A DNA stretch of 64,000 bases from Eretmocerus hayati. Lineage: Eukaryota; Arthropoda; Insecta; Hymenoptera; Aphelinidae. Numbering within the stretch: the stretch's first letter is position 1; every line of letters begins with the position of its first letter. The stretch lies in the NCBI GenBank assembly GCA_029851415.1, contig CM056744.1, forward strand, positions 57,251,797-57,315,796, in the 5' to 3' direction. Both the position numbers and the translations under genes were made by a program. The notes beneath the pieces are model-generated. The model saw only the letters and a program-made list of their open reading frames with translations. It did no database searches and had not been told where the DNA came from. Below, in pieces: positions 24,970 to 35,591 of this stretch.

Positions 24970-25225
24970 GAAAAAGGGGTGCAAAGATGAGTCTCTGACG
25001 GGTTTGGAAGGGCATTAGGAGGAAAAGTGTTACCTACATTTGATAGATTTTGGCGAGAGGAAGAGAATGGTCTTTGGCTTTTTTAGATAAAAGGAATTTT
25101 GTTGGATAATATGTTGGTTTTAATGAAAAATTTGATCAAATTTTCGTTGGGGTGAAAACAAAGCTTTCTCTTTAGAATTGCATATTCCCAATACAAGGCC
25201 GTCCAAAACCCTACTAATGCACTGA

Positions 25226-25894
25226 AAATTTGGACAGAACATCAAAGAAAATCTTCGTGACCAACTGGTCTATGGTATTGTGGATAAAGTTACAAGAACG
25301 AAATTCTTATCACAAGCTGATAAACTAACATACGACGAAGCAGTTCAAATTGCACTTGCTCAAGAGACTGCCAACAGAAATGCAGATTCGATAAAAGAAA
25401 GAGCAACACAGCCGACGCCAGTCAACGCGATCAACGATCATCGCAGCAAAAACTCAATGTTCAACAAGAAGAGTGGTGAGGATCGGTGTAACTGTTGCGG
25501 TTATACTAATCATAAATCAGGAGACTGTCGTTATAAGGATTATGCGTGTAGAAAGTGCAACAAACAAGGTCATATGCAATGGGTCTGCAGAAGTAATGGT
25601 GAGCAAAAAAGTGATAGAGATGAGAAAAAAGGCAATAATAGTAGAAATGGCAATGGTGATCGTAAACGTTCAAATCACTCTGATGGGCAAAATTATGTAG
25701 ATGATGTAGATTCAGATGAGGATGATTTGAGCGAAGAATTTGAAAATCTTTATTTTGTTGAAGAAGTGAAGGAAGTCAATTCATTGAACGCGGTTAAACC
25801 GGTTTATTTGAAAGTCAGAGTCCAAGATTCGTTGATAGATTTTGAGGTCGACACTGGATCACCCATCACAGCAATTTCTCTCGACTATTTTTGA
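25226..25894 (+). pseudogene. Gag C-terminus and protease start, partial
   Basis: Opens right after a TGA at 25223-25225 and has no ATG, so the gag N-terminus is missing. Two CCHC-type knuckles are visible: CNCCGYTNHKSGDC, where the spacing is slightly altered, and CRKCNKQGHMQWVC. A Lys/Asn/Ser-rich linker and an acidic segment follow. The frame ends soon after the aspartic protease motif VDTGSP, at a TGA (25892-25894). The next frame is in the same phase, so the stop is a point lesion rather than a frameshift. Gag packages the element RNA and the protease cleaves the polyprotein. Confidence 0.8.
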
Positions 25895-25915
25895 AGCAAA
25901 AGAGAGTTACGTAGT

Positions 25916-28900
25916 TTGGAAATAGTAAAAACGGGAAGACAGTTCGCGAGCTACACAGATGCTCAAATGATTCCAGTCGGGAAAGTAAACGTAACTGCAA
26001 AATGTCTTGGTAAGATGAGAAAATTAGAACTTTTCATTATGCCAGGAAAAGGTTTACCTCTTATTGGAAGAGAGTGGTTAGAGAGTTTCGAAATTTTGGA
26101 CGAATTTCAAAAGACAATTGATTCAATCAATGAGAGAATAAATGCAATTAACAGTCAGCAAAAAGGTAGTAATTATCCAAAGATTATGGAAAAGTATGAA
26201 GAAGTTTTTAGTGACAAGCCAGGAAAATATACCCGGAGAAAGATAAAATTGAAATTGAAAAGTGATGCCAAACCAGTTTTCTTCAAACCTCGACCAGTGC
26301 CTTATGCACTGAAACCGAAAATAGAAAGAGAAATAGATAGACTAGTGGGAATAAAGTCTTTGATACCAGTAAAATTTAGTGAGTGGGGTACTCCCATTGT
26401 GCCAATTTTGAAAGAGGATGGAGAAGTCAGAATATGTGGGGATTTTAAAATCACTGTCAACCCCCAGCTGATAATGAATAGACATGCAATCCCTAGGGTC
26501 CAAGACTTGATGGCATCAATCCAACGGGGAAAAGTATTCACAAAATTAGATTTGCTACACGCTTATCAACAACTCCCAATAGATGAGGATTCGCAGGAGT
26601 GCCTAACACTTTCCACTCACAAAGGATTATTTAAAGTAGCAGTCTTATTTGATGGAATAGCATCAGCTCCTGGAGAATTCCAGGGTGAAATAGAATTAAT
26701 TTTTAGAGGCATAGAAGGTGTCCTCATTTTTTTTGATGATATATTCGTTTTTGGTGAAACAGTTGAGAAACATGACATCACCCTCGAGGAAGTCTTAAAA
26801 AGATTCCAAGAATGTGGGCTAACTTTGAAGAAAAAGAAGTGTAAGTTTGCAGAGGATAAAGTAGATTCTTTAGGTTATACAATAGATTCAGAAGGTTTAC
26901 ATGCATGCAATGAGAAAATTGATGGAATTACAAAAGTAGAGGCTCCAAAGAATGTTAAAGAATTACAAATGTTTTTGGGAATGATCAATTATTATTCAAA
27001 ATTTATAAAAAACTCTGCCTTCATAATGAGTCCACTTTACAAACTGTTGAGGAAGGATTCAATATGGAAATGGACTAATGAACGTGAAAAGGCATTCAAA
27101 AATGCTAAAGAGGCTTTAGTTTCACATGAGGTTTTAGTACATTATGACACAAAATTGCCAGTAAAAATTACTTGTGATGCTTCACCATTTGAGATTGGAG
27201 CAGTTATTTCACATATTATGCCAGATAAAAGTGTCCGACCTATTGCTTTTGCTTCAAGAACACTCAAAGTAGCAGAGAGATCATACTCTCAATTGGATAA
27301 AGAAGCCCTGAGTTTAGTTTTTGGAGTGAAAACTTTCCATCAATTCATTTATGGCAGACATTTCATTTTAGAAACAGACCACAAGCCTCTAATTTATATC
27401 TTTGGAGATAAGAAAGGTCTCCCCTCAATGGCTGCTAATAGAGTTCAGCGTTGGGGTGTATTTTTAAGTGGATATGATTATGAAATTGATTATATCAGAG
27501 GATCAACCAATACAAGTGCAGATTTTTCATCTAAATTTCCTATTGAGAATGTTGATAATTTTGAAAAATACACATGTTTAGATTATGTGTCAGAAAATTT
27601 AAATACTTTGTCAATAGAACTTGTTAAACAAGGAACAGACAAAGACCCAATTCTAAGTTCAGTCAAAAATTTCATGAAAAATGGTTGGCCTAAACGAGTT
27701 CCAGATATATTATTACCTTCCAAGAGATGTGGAAGAGAATTGACACTGGAAGATGATTGTATAATGTGGGGTCACAGATTAGTAATTCCAGTAACATTAC
27801 AGAGTGATCTTTTGAAAGAACTACATATTGCTCATATGGGAGTTGTGAAAATGAAAGCACTTGCTCGCTCATACATTTGGTGGCCAGAATTGGATGATCA
27901 AATAGAAAATCATTGCAAATCATGTAACTCATGTCTTACACATGCAAACAATCCACCAAGATCTTCATTGAATGTATGGAAATGGCCCGAGGGACCTAAC
28001 AGCAGATTACATGCTGACTTTTGTGGTCTCATTGATGGTAAAATGTACCTCATAATAATAGATGCCTATTCTAAGTGGATAGAGATTGGAGAAATGAAGG
28101 ACATAACTACAGAAAGTACAATAGAGGTATTCAGAGAATACTTTGCATCATGGGGCTTACCTCTTGTATTAATAACTGATAATGGACCAAGCTTTTGCTC
28201 AGCCGAGTTTCAAAAATCCATGTCAAATAATGGCATTTCACATCATAGAACAGCTCCATATCACCCAGCGTCAAATGGTCTTGCTGACAATGCAGTCAAG
28301 ACATTCAAGTCAAAATTCAAGCTTCTATTACAAGAATGTAAGAACCGTAGAGAAGCACTGGCCAAATATTTATTTCATTACAGATCTACGCCTCACTGTA
28401 CTACTGGAGTGAGTCCATCAGATTTGCAAGTAGGTAAGGAGTTAAGAGATAGATTTGATTTATTAAAGGCTCAAGTTAAAGATAGAGTTGAGAGAAAACA
28501 AAGTGACCAAGAAAAATACCTCAGAGGCAATAGGAACATAAGCTTTGACCAAAATGAAGTTGTTATGGCAAAAGATTATTCCACTGGAAATTGGAAACAA
28601 GCAAAAATAATCGATAAACACAGTCCTGTGACCTACACTGTTTGTACTGATGATGATAGAGTGTGGAAGAGACATACTGATCAAATTAGATCTTGTAACT
28701 TAGAACTGAATGAAATTGAAGCTAATCGAGAGCCTTCGAATACCAAATCAAGCCATCCAAAAAGTCACACTTCTGTAATAGAGCCTGATTCTAATAACAC
28801 AAATGTAACTCAAAGCACAGTCAATGTAACTCCTCCAGTGGATCCCAACATTTCTAATTCACCTAAAAATCATAGCAGTAAAAGTAACGTAGAATCACTC

Positions 28901-28987
28901 CCAAAGAATAAATCCATTGAACAGATTAATGTTCCTCTAAGAAGATCCACTAGACAAGTCAAACCAAGGCAATTATACAATGTGTAA
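25916..28987 (+). CDS. Gypsy Pol: RT, RNase H, integrase
   Basis: The open frame of 1023 codons begins within the protease remnant. RT covers about residues 100-330, with VFTKLDLLHAYQQLPI and the catalytic FFDDIFVF, where Asp-Asp is kept. RNase H covers about 390-500, with ITCDASPFEIGAV and SQLDKEALSLVFGV. An HHCC zinc-binding region (HMGVVKM through CKSCNSCLTH) precedes the integrase core, with Asp in HADFCGL, Asp in ITDNGPSF and Glu replaced by Asp in NGLADNAVK, so the usual third catalytic residue looks changed. The C-terminal 150 residues are Ser/Asn/Pro-rich. It resembles the K02A2.6-like Pol group common in invertebrate genomes. The first codon here is not an ATG, so this is a downstream part of a longer gag-pol. 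Confidence 0.85.
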   Translation: MEIVKTGRQFASYTDAQMIPVGKVNVTAKCLGKMRKLELFIMPGKGLPLIGREWLESFEILDEFQKTIDSINERINAINSQQKGSNYPKIMEKYEEVFSDKPGKYTRRKIKLKLKSDAKPVFFKPRPVPYALKPKIEREIDRLVGIKSLIPVKFSEWGTPIVPILKEDGEVRICGDFKITVNPQLIMNRHAIPRVQDLMASIQRGKVFTKLDLLHAYQQLPIDEDSQECLTLSTHKGLFKVAVLFDGIASAPGEFQGEIELIFRGIEGVLIFFDDIFVFGETVEKHDITLEEVLKRFQECGLTLKKKKCKFAEDKVDSLGYTIDSEGLHACNEKIDGITKVEAPKNVKELQMFLGMINYYSKFIKNSAFIMSPLYKLLRKDSIWKWTNEREKAFKNAKEALVSHEVLVHYDTKLPVKITCDASPFEIGAVISHIMPDKSVRPIAFASRTLKVAERSYSQLDKEALSLVFGVKTFHQFIYGRHFILETDHKPLIYIFGDKKGLPSMAANRVQRWGVFLSGYDYEIDYIRGSTNTSADFSSKFPIENVDNFEKYTCLDYVSENLNTLSIELVKQGTDKDPILSSVKNFMKNGWPKRVPDILLPSKRCGRELTLEDDCIMWGHRLVIPVTLQSDLLKELHIAHMGVVKMKALARSYIWWPELDDQIENHCKSCNSCLTHANNPPRSSLNVWKWPEGPNSRLHADFCGLIDGKMYLIIIDAYSKWIEIGEMKDITTESTIEVFREYFASWGLPLVLITDNGPSFCSAEFQKSMSNNGISHHRTAPYHPASNGLADNAVKTFKSKFKLLLQECKNRREALAKYLFHYRSTPHCTTGVSPSDLQVGKELRDRFDLLKAQVKDRVERKQSDQEKYLRGNRNISFDQNEVVMAKDYSTGNWKQAKIIDKHSPVTYTVCTDDDRVWKRHTDQIRSCNLELNEIEANREPSNTKSSHPKSHTSVIEPDSNNTNVTQSTVNVTPPVDPNISNSPKNHSSKSNVESLPKNKSIEQINVPLRRSTRQVKPRQLYNV

Positions 28988-29030
28988 TAGAAATATTAAA
29001 ATAGAGATGTCAAAGCTATGGGTGGAGGAA

Positions 29031-29284
29031 TGTAATGTATTCACACCAGCTGCTTGAGCTGTGCATATGTGTATGTGAGTGTGCATCCCTGTATACTGCT
29101 GCCACCGCCGCATGATTCCGCATGCCCATATGTAAGCGCGCCTTGAGAGAGCAGAACGTACTATACCACCGTATAAGGAAGACCCCTTATCCTATAGTCT
29201 TGTACTCCAAAGTTGTAGTTACAAATAAATAGTTATATAGTGAAACTGCGTGCTATGATCATTTAGTACACAACAGTACTTACA
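29031..29284 (+). repeat. 3' LTR of the gypsy element
   Basis: Follows a GGGTGGAGGAA purine tract at 29020-29030, begins TGTAATG and ends TTACA, i.e. TG...CA. It contains TATAAGG near 29173 and AATAAA at 29224-29229. Boundaries are by eye because no second copy exists for comparison. Confidence 0.6.
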
Positions 29285-30254
29285 GCGCTACCAAGCCCCT
29301 ATATATCGTATAGTATCTCATGGGTTCAAAAATTTCTCTCCTCAGCTTTTCCGAGTGAACTGATGATCAGGAGAGTCGTTTCTCAGTTTTTTTTGGAATT
29401 CTCAGTCATAAAATAGACGATTTTTTATCTTTCATACAATTTCATGGTATCTCATGATATCTCATTAGTATCGTTTTGCATACGCATGGGATACCATGTG
29501 GTGCGCATGTGAAACTCATTCAAAAATTTTACCAGGGACGATTTCGGATATCCGAAACCGATATCCAGCGACCGAATCGATTGAGATCGATGGGAGTGAG
29601 CCCACCAATGATCATAGTCAGTAATGCAATCGATTGCAGTGGATCGAGATACTGGATTCTCAATCTCAAAAGTCCGTATCGAAATCGATTGAGTTGGATA
29701 GAAATGATCCCGGCAATGCTCGGTGTCAGTATTGGGATCGATTGTAGTGGATGCGGATATGAGAGTTCTCAGTTCCGATGGTGAGTATCGGAATCGATCG
29801 AGTTAGATGGAATCCTATCCCTCCAATACTGATATTGAGCATCAGTATTACTTAAGGTCAATAGGGATGAAACCCCGATGTTCATGGTCATCGGAATGGA
29901 TCAAAGCGAATGAAGATATCAGATTAGCAAATCCCGGAAGTCGGTTCAGGAATCGATTGAGGCAGTCATACGATTTTGGACCTCCGAAACTGATATTCAG
30001 CATCTAAATCGATTGAAGTCGATAGAACTGAACTCATTTACGGTCTAAGTGAGTATTGCGATCGACCAATGTGGATTGACACATTGTAATCCTGAATACC
30101 GAGAGTCCGTACCGGAATCGATTGAGGCAGACATACGATTCCGAATCTCCAATTCTAATATTCAGCGACCAGATCAATCCTCGGATTAGAAGTAAGCTTG
30201 TCAATGCTCGGAGTCTCCGAAACTGTAAATCAGTATCCAAATCAATTGAGGTCG

Positions 30255-31275
30255 ATAGAAGTAGATAGATAGATAGATAGAAAGATAGATAGATGAACGC
30301 TTTATTCTGCCTGCAGGCAAAAACAAGATCAAAACACTACTCATATACAACTTATGGAAGCTTTCTTCAATGATGAAAAAGAGAAATTACCTGATACCTA
30401 TTGCTAAAAGTGCATGAAGAATCAACAATTGTTATTTGGTCAGCGCTATTCACAGTCTTGTCTTCATCACAGAGTGATGTGTCACTTACATTATATCAGG
30501 TAACACAGTTACTAATGTCACGAAAATAACAAATAGCCTACTTTCTTACTTGGAGTGCTCATTCCAAAGCTTCTGGAGTTATTGGGGAGTCTTGGGAGTC
30601 AAGCTTGAGTAAATGAAGTGTCAAAAGGTCTTTGAACAATGACAATGAGGATGAATTGCGTAGGAAAGATGAGAGAGAGTTCCAGAGCCTAGCGCCACGA
30701 TACTGAAAGAATTATTCAGTAGCCCTGAGCCTGACTCTGGGGATGTTGAGGTCTCTCTCATCACTCCAGCTGGTAGGCCTGTGCTGGTACTTGTTAAACA
30801 TTGCTGCTAAATATTCGGGCTCCTTCGTTCTAATGGCTTTGTACATGAATATGACAGCAAAGTACAGTCTACGCGAGTCCGAACGTAGCCAACACAGACG
30901 GTCCCTGTACGGGGTGATATGTTCGTCCCTCTTGATGCCAAATATGTATCTCACATATGAATTATATTCAGCCGTTGCAGTCGAGATCGTTGTGTTTCAG
31001 TAGCGTCAAGATATACTACCGCGCAATAGTCAAAGTAAGGTTGAACTAAGGTTTCGACTAGCCTTCGGCGAAGAGTCTCGGTGGTGCAAGCCCTGATGAA
31101 ACGTAGACCATATAGGGCTCTGTTGACTTTTTTTACTACTTGGTCGACCTGCGGTTCCCACTCAAATTTACTGTCAAGCGTGACACCGAGACTCACGACC
31201 ATGTTGCTGAAAGGTATCATCGCTCCACCCGGCATCCCGACGCCAGCCAGGCAATCCATCAATGCTAATGGTGAG
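30255..31275 (-). mobile_element. 5'-truncated non-LTR retrotransposon
   Basis: On the minus strand the end of a reverse transcriptase ORF is followed by about 400 bp of 3'UTR, AATAAA near 30302 and a (TATC)n tail at 30262-30294. This is a typical 3' end for Jockey/CR1-clade LINEs. The 5' end is cut off near 31275, where satellite resumes. Confidence 0.7.
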
Positions 31276-31283
31276 TATTGCAA
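30712..31283 (-). pseudogene. C-terminal part of non-LTR reverse transcriptase
   Basis: Two frames overlap near 30951-30954 with one apparent base loss. The upstream frame has VSLGVTLDSKFEWEPQVDQV and VQPYFDYCAVVY; the downstream frame has RYIFGIKRDEHITPYRDRL. These are the thumb and post-RT region shared by Jockey/CR1/RTE-like LINE proteins. The catalytic fingers and palm and the endonuclease are missing. Confidence 0.7.
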
Positions 31284-32760
31284 TCGATTGATGTTGATTG
31301 AGACATTGGGTTCTGAATCTCGAAAATCCGGACTGGAATCGATTGAGGCAGTTATACGATTCCGAATCTTTGATACTCATATTCAGCATCCAAATCGATC
31401 GAGGTCGATGGAAGTAAGCTCATCAATGTCCCTAGTCAGTATTGGGATGAAAGCGATGTAGATTGCGATATTGGAATCCCGAATCCCAGGAGTCTGTACC
31501 GGATGCGATTGAGGCAGACATACGTTCCGGCATCCCCGAAACTGATACTCGATATCCGAATCGATTGAGGTCGATAGGAGTAAGTTCATGAATACTCATG
31601 GTGAGTATTACGATTGATTGATGTGGATTGGGATATGTGATTTCCCAATCCCGGAAGACAGTGTCGGAATCGATTGAGGCAGACATATGATTTGGGATCT
31701 CCGGAACCGGTAATCAGCATCCGGATCGATTCGGGTCGTTAGAGGCAAATTCATCAATGCTCACTGTCAGTATCGGGATTGGTCGTAGTGGATGGAGGTA
31801 TTGGAATTCCCGAAACCACGAGTCAGTATCGAAATCGATTGAAGTGGATGCAGATATTCGACTTCTTAGTCTCAATAGTTAGTGTCGGAATCGATTGAGC
31901 TTTCTTACTCATTTCGATTCGATTGCTCCTATACTGATATTGATTATCAGTATCGATTCAGCTCAATAGGGATGATTTCCTGACGTTCATAGTCATTGGA
32001 ATGGATCTGAGCGGATTGAGATATCAGTTTCGTGATCCCGTGAGTCAGTATTGGAATCGATCAGGGCAGACATACGATTTTGGATCTCTATTACTGATAC
32101 CCAGCAAACAAATCGATTGAGGTCAGTAGCAGTAAACCATCAACATTCATAATCAGTATTGGGATCGATCCAAGTGCATGCAGATATTTTAATTCTAAAT
32201 TTTGAAGGTTCGTTTTGGAATCGATTGAGTTGGATAGGATTCGATTCCTCCTATACTGATATTGAGAATCAGTATCCGTTGAGATCGATAGGAATGAATT
32301 CCTGATGCTCAGCATCATCGGAATGGACTGGAGCGGATTGAGATATCAGAACTGACAATTCCGGAAGTCGATTCCGGAATCGGTTGAGGCACACATACGA
32401 TTGGGAATCTCCGAAACTGATATTTAGTATCCAAATGTATTTAGATCTATGGGAGCGAAGTCATTAGTACTCATAGTCAGTATTGGGATCGATTGATGTG
32501 GATGGGGATATTGGAATTCCCCATCTCGAACGTCAGTATCGGAATCGATCGAGGTTGATAGAACTCGACACGGCAGTGCTCGTCGTCAGTATTGGGATCG
32601 ATTGGATTCGAAGCAGATATTGGGATTCCCAATATTGAAAGGAAGTATCGAAATCGATTGATTCAGATAGGATCCGATTGCTCCTATACCGATATTGAGC
32701 ATCAGTATCGATCAAAGTCGATGGAGATGAACTTCTGATTCTTATTGTCATGGGAAAGGA

Positions 32761-34515
32761 TCGAAGTTGATCGAGTTAAGGTAGATGTCCGGGTATATGG
32801 CACATTGTACGTATCTATGGGGCACATGATGAAAGTCGATTCTCCCAGAAAAACTATTATATCTCGACACCGGGTGATGATTTTGAGATCAACCTCTGAT
32901 ATTTGCAAACTTATTCCAAAAGATTCACAATTCCATAACAAGTATTCAATTTAAAACTTGTCTGTGAAGCTGATCCGCGCCCGCCCCTCTGCAATCGACT
33001 GCTGGGTCAAATTCGTCATCGAGCATGGAAAGGTCCGATGAACTATCCTAAGTAAATGAACGAATCAACTGTTAGTCGTGCAGAAATGTTTCAAAATGGT
33101 TGATAAGACGTCATTCTTCCTGTTTCTGATTGATTTCAGCTCTGTTTGAGTGAGATCCTTTAAATATAACAGTGTTTCATTTCACGTACCGCGGTGACTC
33201 AGATGTCCTTAGCTATGGGACAGCCAGAGCGGTACTTATCTCATTTCCCAGGTGCATTTGTACCCAGCAAATGGCACACTTTGTATGATAGCTTTTGCAA
33301 CGTTTGGGTAATATTGACAAACAAAGAAGTGTTTAAACGAACTTTGAACCAATCATGAAGCCATCGTAAACTCAAATAGCTCAGTATAATAAGTTAACCT
33401 GAATATTATGTATGTCTGCCTTCATGAACTCAAAGTCTCCTAGTTCTGCATGGAAAGGTGGTGTTGTATACACCTTTTTCCTCAATTATGGATGCGGCTG
33501 CATCACTCCAAATTGGTGTCAATAAATATATTTCCTGATAAGCAGAAAATATATTTATTCCTGAGTCAAGCAATCAAAGCGCTTGGACTCAGGTAACAGC
33601 ATGGAAAAGTATCATCAGTCTCTACTTCAAAATCATCACTTGTGCCGATGAGATATTTGAATGGAATAATATTTCCAATCCGTAATGATGTTTCCTATCC
33701 ATGTGTATTTCGACTTCATAATGGAGGTGATTGTCGCAAGAGACTCATTCCAAATATGAAGTTCTATGTATACTCAACGCCCTAGAGCAAAGCCTTTGAG
33801 ATGACATGTACTGCTCATGCATCCTGAGCTTTGCTGAGTTTTTCAATCGATTTGTCCTTTAAAATTCACTCATGTGCAAAAGGAGGAATATACTTCCACC
33901 ACAATGACCTTCTAGTATTTTTTGAGTTGATAATTGCAGGTTGTCAAGATAGTTGAGACAAAACATTCAACCTTGTTCCTACGAGAAACACTCAATTTGG
34001 CTTTACGCTCTTGCTACTTCTGCTGAGCCCTTTATGATCCATCAATTGGAGAGACTTTGGTCATTTGAACAAGGTCAGCAGAACAAATCACATCTGAAGA
34101 GTGTTCTTTCCAAATCACATTTTTCAAAATCCCCATTTCAAGTTTCTCAGAGTGATTCATAGTTGGTATTCAAAGGATTGATTCTTCAAGCAAAAATCTG
34201 GAACATATCAATATACAGATCATGCAACATGTCAATAATCAAATTTGGGTTGAGACTTCAGTGTGAAATGGAATCATGTTTTCAAGAATCAGACTATTAA
34301 GAATGAGGAATATCATTCACACAGACAGATTTCCAAGCATCTCCTAATTTTTCTATGAGGAAAATGTATACTGTATAAGTGTATATGTTTCACTCAGTCA
34401 CTTGAAAAATCCATAAATTTCTTCCAAAAATGGTCTGTATCAACAGTTGGTTGGGGCAAGATAGTTCACCACTCCTATTTGGTTCAGCTTTCCAAGATAA
34501 ATTCTCCGGGAAACT
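32761..34515. other. No supported gene
   Basis: Unique-looking AT-rich DNA. A local palindrome around 33525-33560 (AATAAATATATTTCC with complement) could form a hairpin. No coding or repeat pattern beyond that. Confidence 0.5.
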
Positions 34516-34614
34516 CAACCGGAAACCAGGAAATCCGTGGAAACTGGTTCCATGGGCTCACAATGGATTTTTGCGCTAGGTTGACTAATTTGCCTCTTTC
34601 CTGGTTTCCGGTTG
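34516..34614. repeat. Short inverted repeat, 18-bp perfect arms
   Basis: CAACCGGAAACCAGGAAA at 34516-34533 pairs exactly with its complement at 34597-34614. It may be a small MITE; flanks were not resolved. Confidence 0.7.
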
Positions 34615-34830
34615 GCACGGTGCTCGGGAAAGGACGGTAGGTTGAACAAAATTGTCACCAAAAACTGAACACGTGGTGATTTAGTACTATGCCCAAGGAA
34701 CAAAATCCCGTTTCGACCGAAATGGAGCTATCCCGCTTTTTTAAATGCGAGCTTGATTCGTACTTTTACGTGTTAATCAAATGGAGCTTTTTTGAGCAAT
34801 ACTCTTGTCGAGACAATAGCGGTTTCCAAA

Positions 34831-35142
34831 GCTCATAACTTCAATGAATCTCAATATTTTCCAACGTACTTCAACTCATTTTGAAGCTTATTTAAAGACC
34901 TTCGAAATGAGCTATTGTGAGTTTGATTTCAACGAACTCGAGTCGAGGAACTTCATTTTGAATCGATACCCGAGATTTCCTCTTCTAACGATTTGAGACT
35001 TAGGAGCTCTTAACTTCTGAGATAGCTCAAGTCTACTGTGTTGAATTGGGGCTCACAATAGCTCATTTTAAAGGTCTTTGAATAAGCTTCAAAATGAGTT
35101 GGAGTACGTTGAAAAATATTGAGATTCATTGAAGTTATGAGC
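34831..35142. mobile_element. MITE with 91-bp terminal inverted repeats
   Basis: Arms 34831-34921 and 35052-35142 are inverted copies starting GCTCATAACTTCAATGAATC. The last base touches the first base of the Polinton terminal repeat. It encodes nothing. Confidence 0.8.
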
Positions 35143-35380
35143 AGTAGATAGGCTAGGCCGGTCTGAGCACAGCACCCTTAGCACAGCAGTGTCTTGATGA
35201 GAAAGGAAGATAGCACAGTGATTACACGATGCCGGTTTCAGCACAGTGTGCCCAGACCGGCTACACGGTTTCAACACATTCGCTCGCTGTGCTCAGACCG
35301 GCCAAGCCTATCCCTGAAAGAGATAGCTCACGAGCCGTACCGCCGGCTGCCATCGCCCAGTGACCGATCGCTCAAGCCAC
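35143..35380 (+). repeat. Left terminal inverted repeat, internally palindromic
   Basis: Matches 53730-53967 in reverse at roughly 94% identity by eye over 238 bp. Inside, AGGCTAGGCCGGTCTGAGCA near the outer edge pairs with its near complement at 35286-35310, and a second inverted pair (GCCGGT...ACCGGC at about 35233-35264) lies between them. It can fold into a branched hairpin like parvovirus termini. Protein-primed replication from such ends is expected for this family. Confidence 0.9.
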
Positions 35381-35441
35381 GAGCACGCATGTGTGTGTGT
35401 GGGTGTGCTTAGATTCTTTGTTAAACACTCTACGTTTGTAA

Positions 35442-35512
35442 GCCAGAATGGCTCAATGGTAGAGCGCCTGACTTTTGATCATGAGATCCCGGTTCGATTC
35501 CGGGTTCTGGCA
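35442..35512 (+). tRNA. tRNA gene, Lys(UUU)-like, inside the Polinton
   Basis: A full cloverleaf can be drawn: 7-bp acceptor GCCAGAA/TTCTGGC, D stem GCTC/GAGC with GG in the loop, anticodon stem CCTGA/TCATG with one mismatch, loop CTTTTGA, a four-base variable loop, and T stem CCCGG/CCGGG with TTCGATT. The A box (TGGCTCAATGG) and B box (GGTTCGATTCC) are perfect Pol III sites, and the gene is followed by a T9 terminator at 35516-35524. Bases 34-36 read TTT, hence Lys(UUU); the next base is G, so a shifted loop would read TTG (Gln). It lies between the left TIR and the first protein gene. Confidence 0.85.
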
Positions 35513-35555
35513 AAATTTTTTTTGGACAGTTTGTTCATACGTATGAATTTTTGGT

Positions 35556-35571
35556 GGCCCTGAAAAGGGCC
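35556..35571 (-). terminator. Histone-type 3' stem-loop
   Basis: On the minus strand GGCCCTTTTCAGGGCC: 6-bp stem, UUUC loop, flanked by CAATC before and ACCA after. It matches the replication-dependent histone mRNA stem-loop, 20 bases after the stop of the minus-strand gene ending at 35592. Confidence 0.88.
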
Positions 35572-35591
35572 GATTGGGTTGGTTGTTCACA

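Larger units (their letters stand above)
25226..29284 (+). mobile_element. Ty3/gypsy retrotransposon, 5' truncated
   Basis: Contains the C-terminal part of gag with two zinc knuckles, protease, reverse transcriptase, RNase H and integrase in Ty3/gypsy order, then a purine tract and one LTR. No 5' LTR or primer-binding site is found upstream of 25226, where gag is cut by a stop at 25223-25225 and unrelated sequence begins. One in-frame stop separates protease from RT. The element is probably dead. Confidence 0.85.
29530..32760. repeat. ATCGATT-rich satellite-like array, first block
   Basis: Many diverged copies of a repeat with phrases such as CAGTATTGGGATCGATTG, ATCGATTGAGGCAGACATACG, ACTGATATTCAGCATCC and ATTGAGGTCGATAGGAGTAA, in the same order and orientation. 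The full period appears to be roughly 150-250 bp, with irregular loss of parts. It is interrupted by a LINE fragment at 30255-31275. Open frames inside are short and follow the repeat, so are not genes. Confidence 0.8.
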
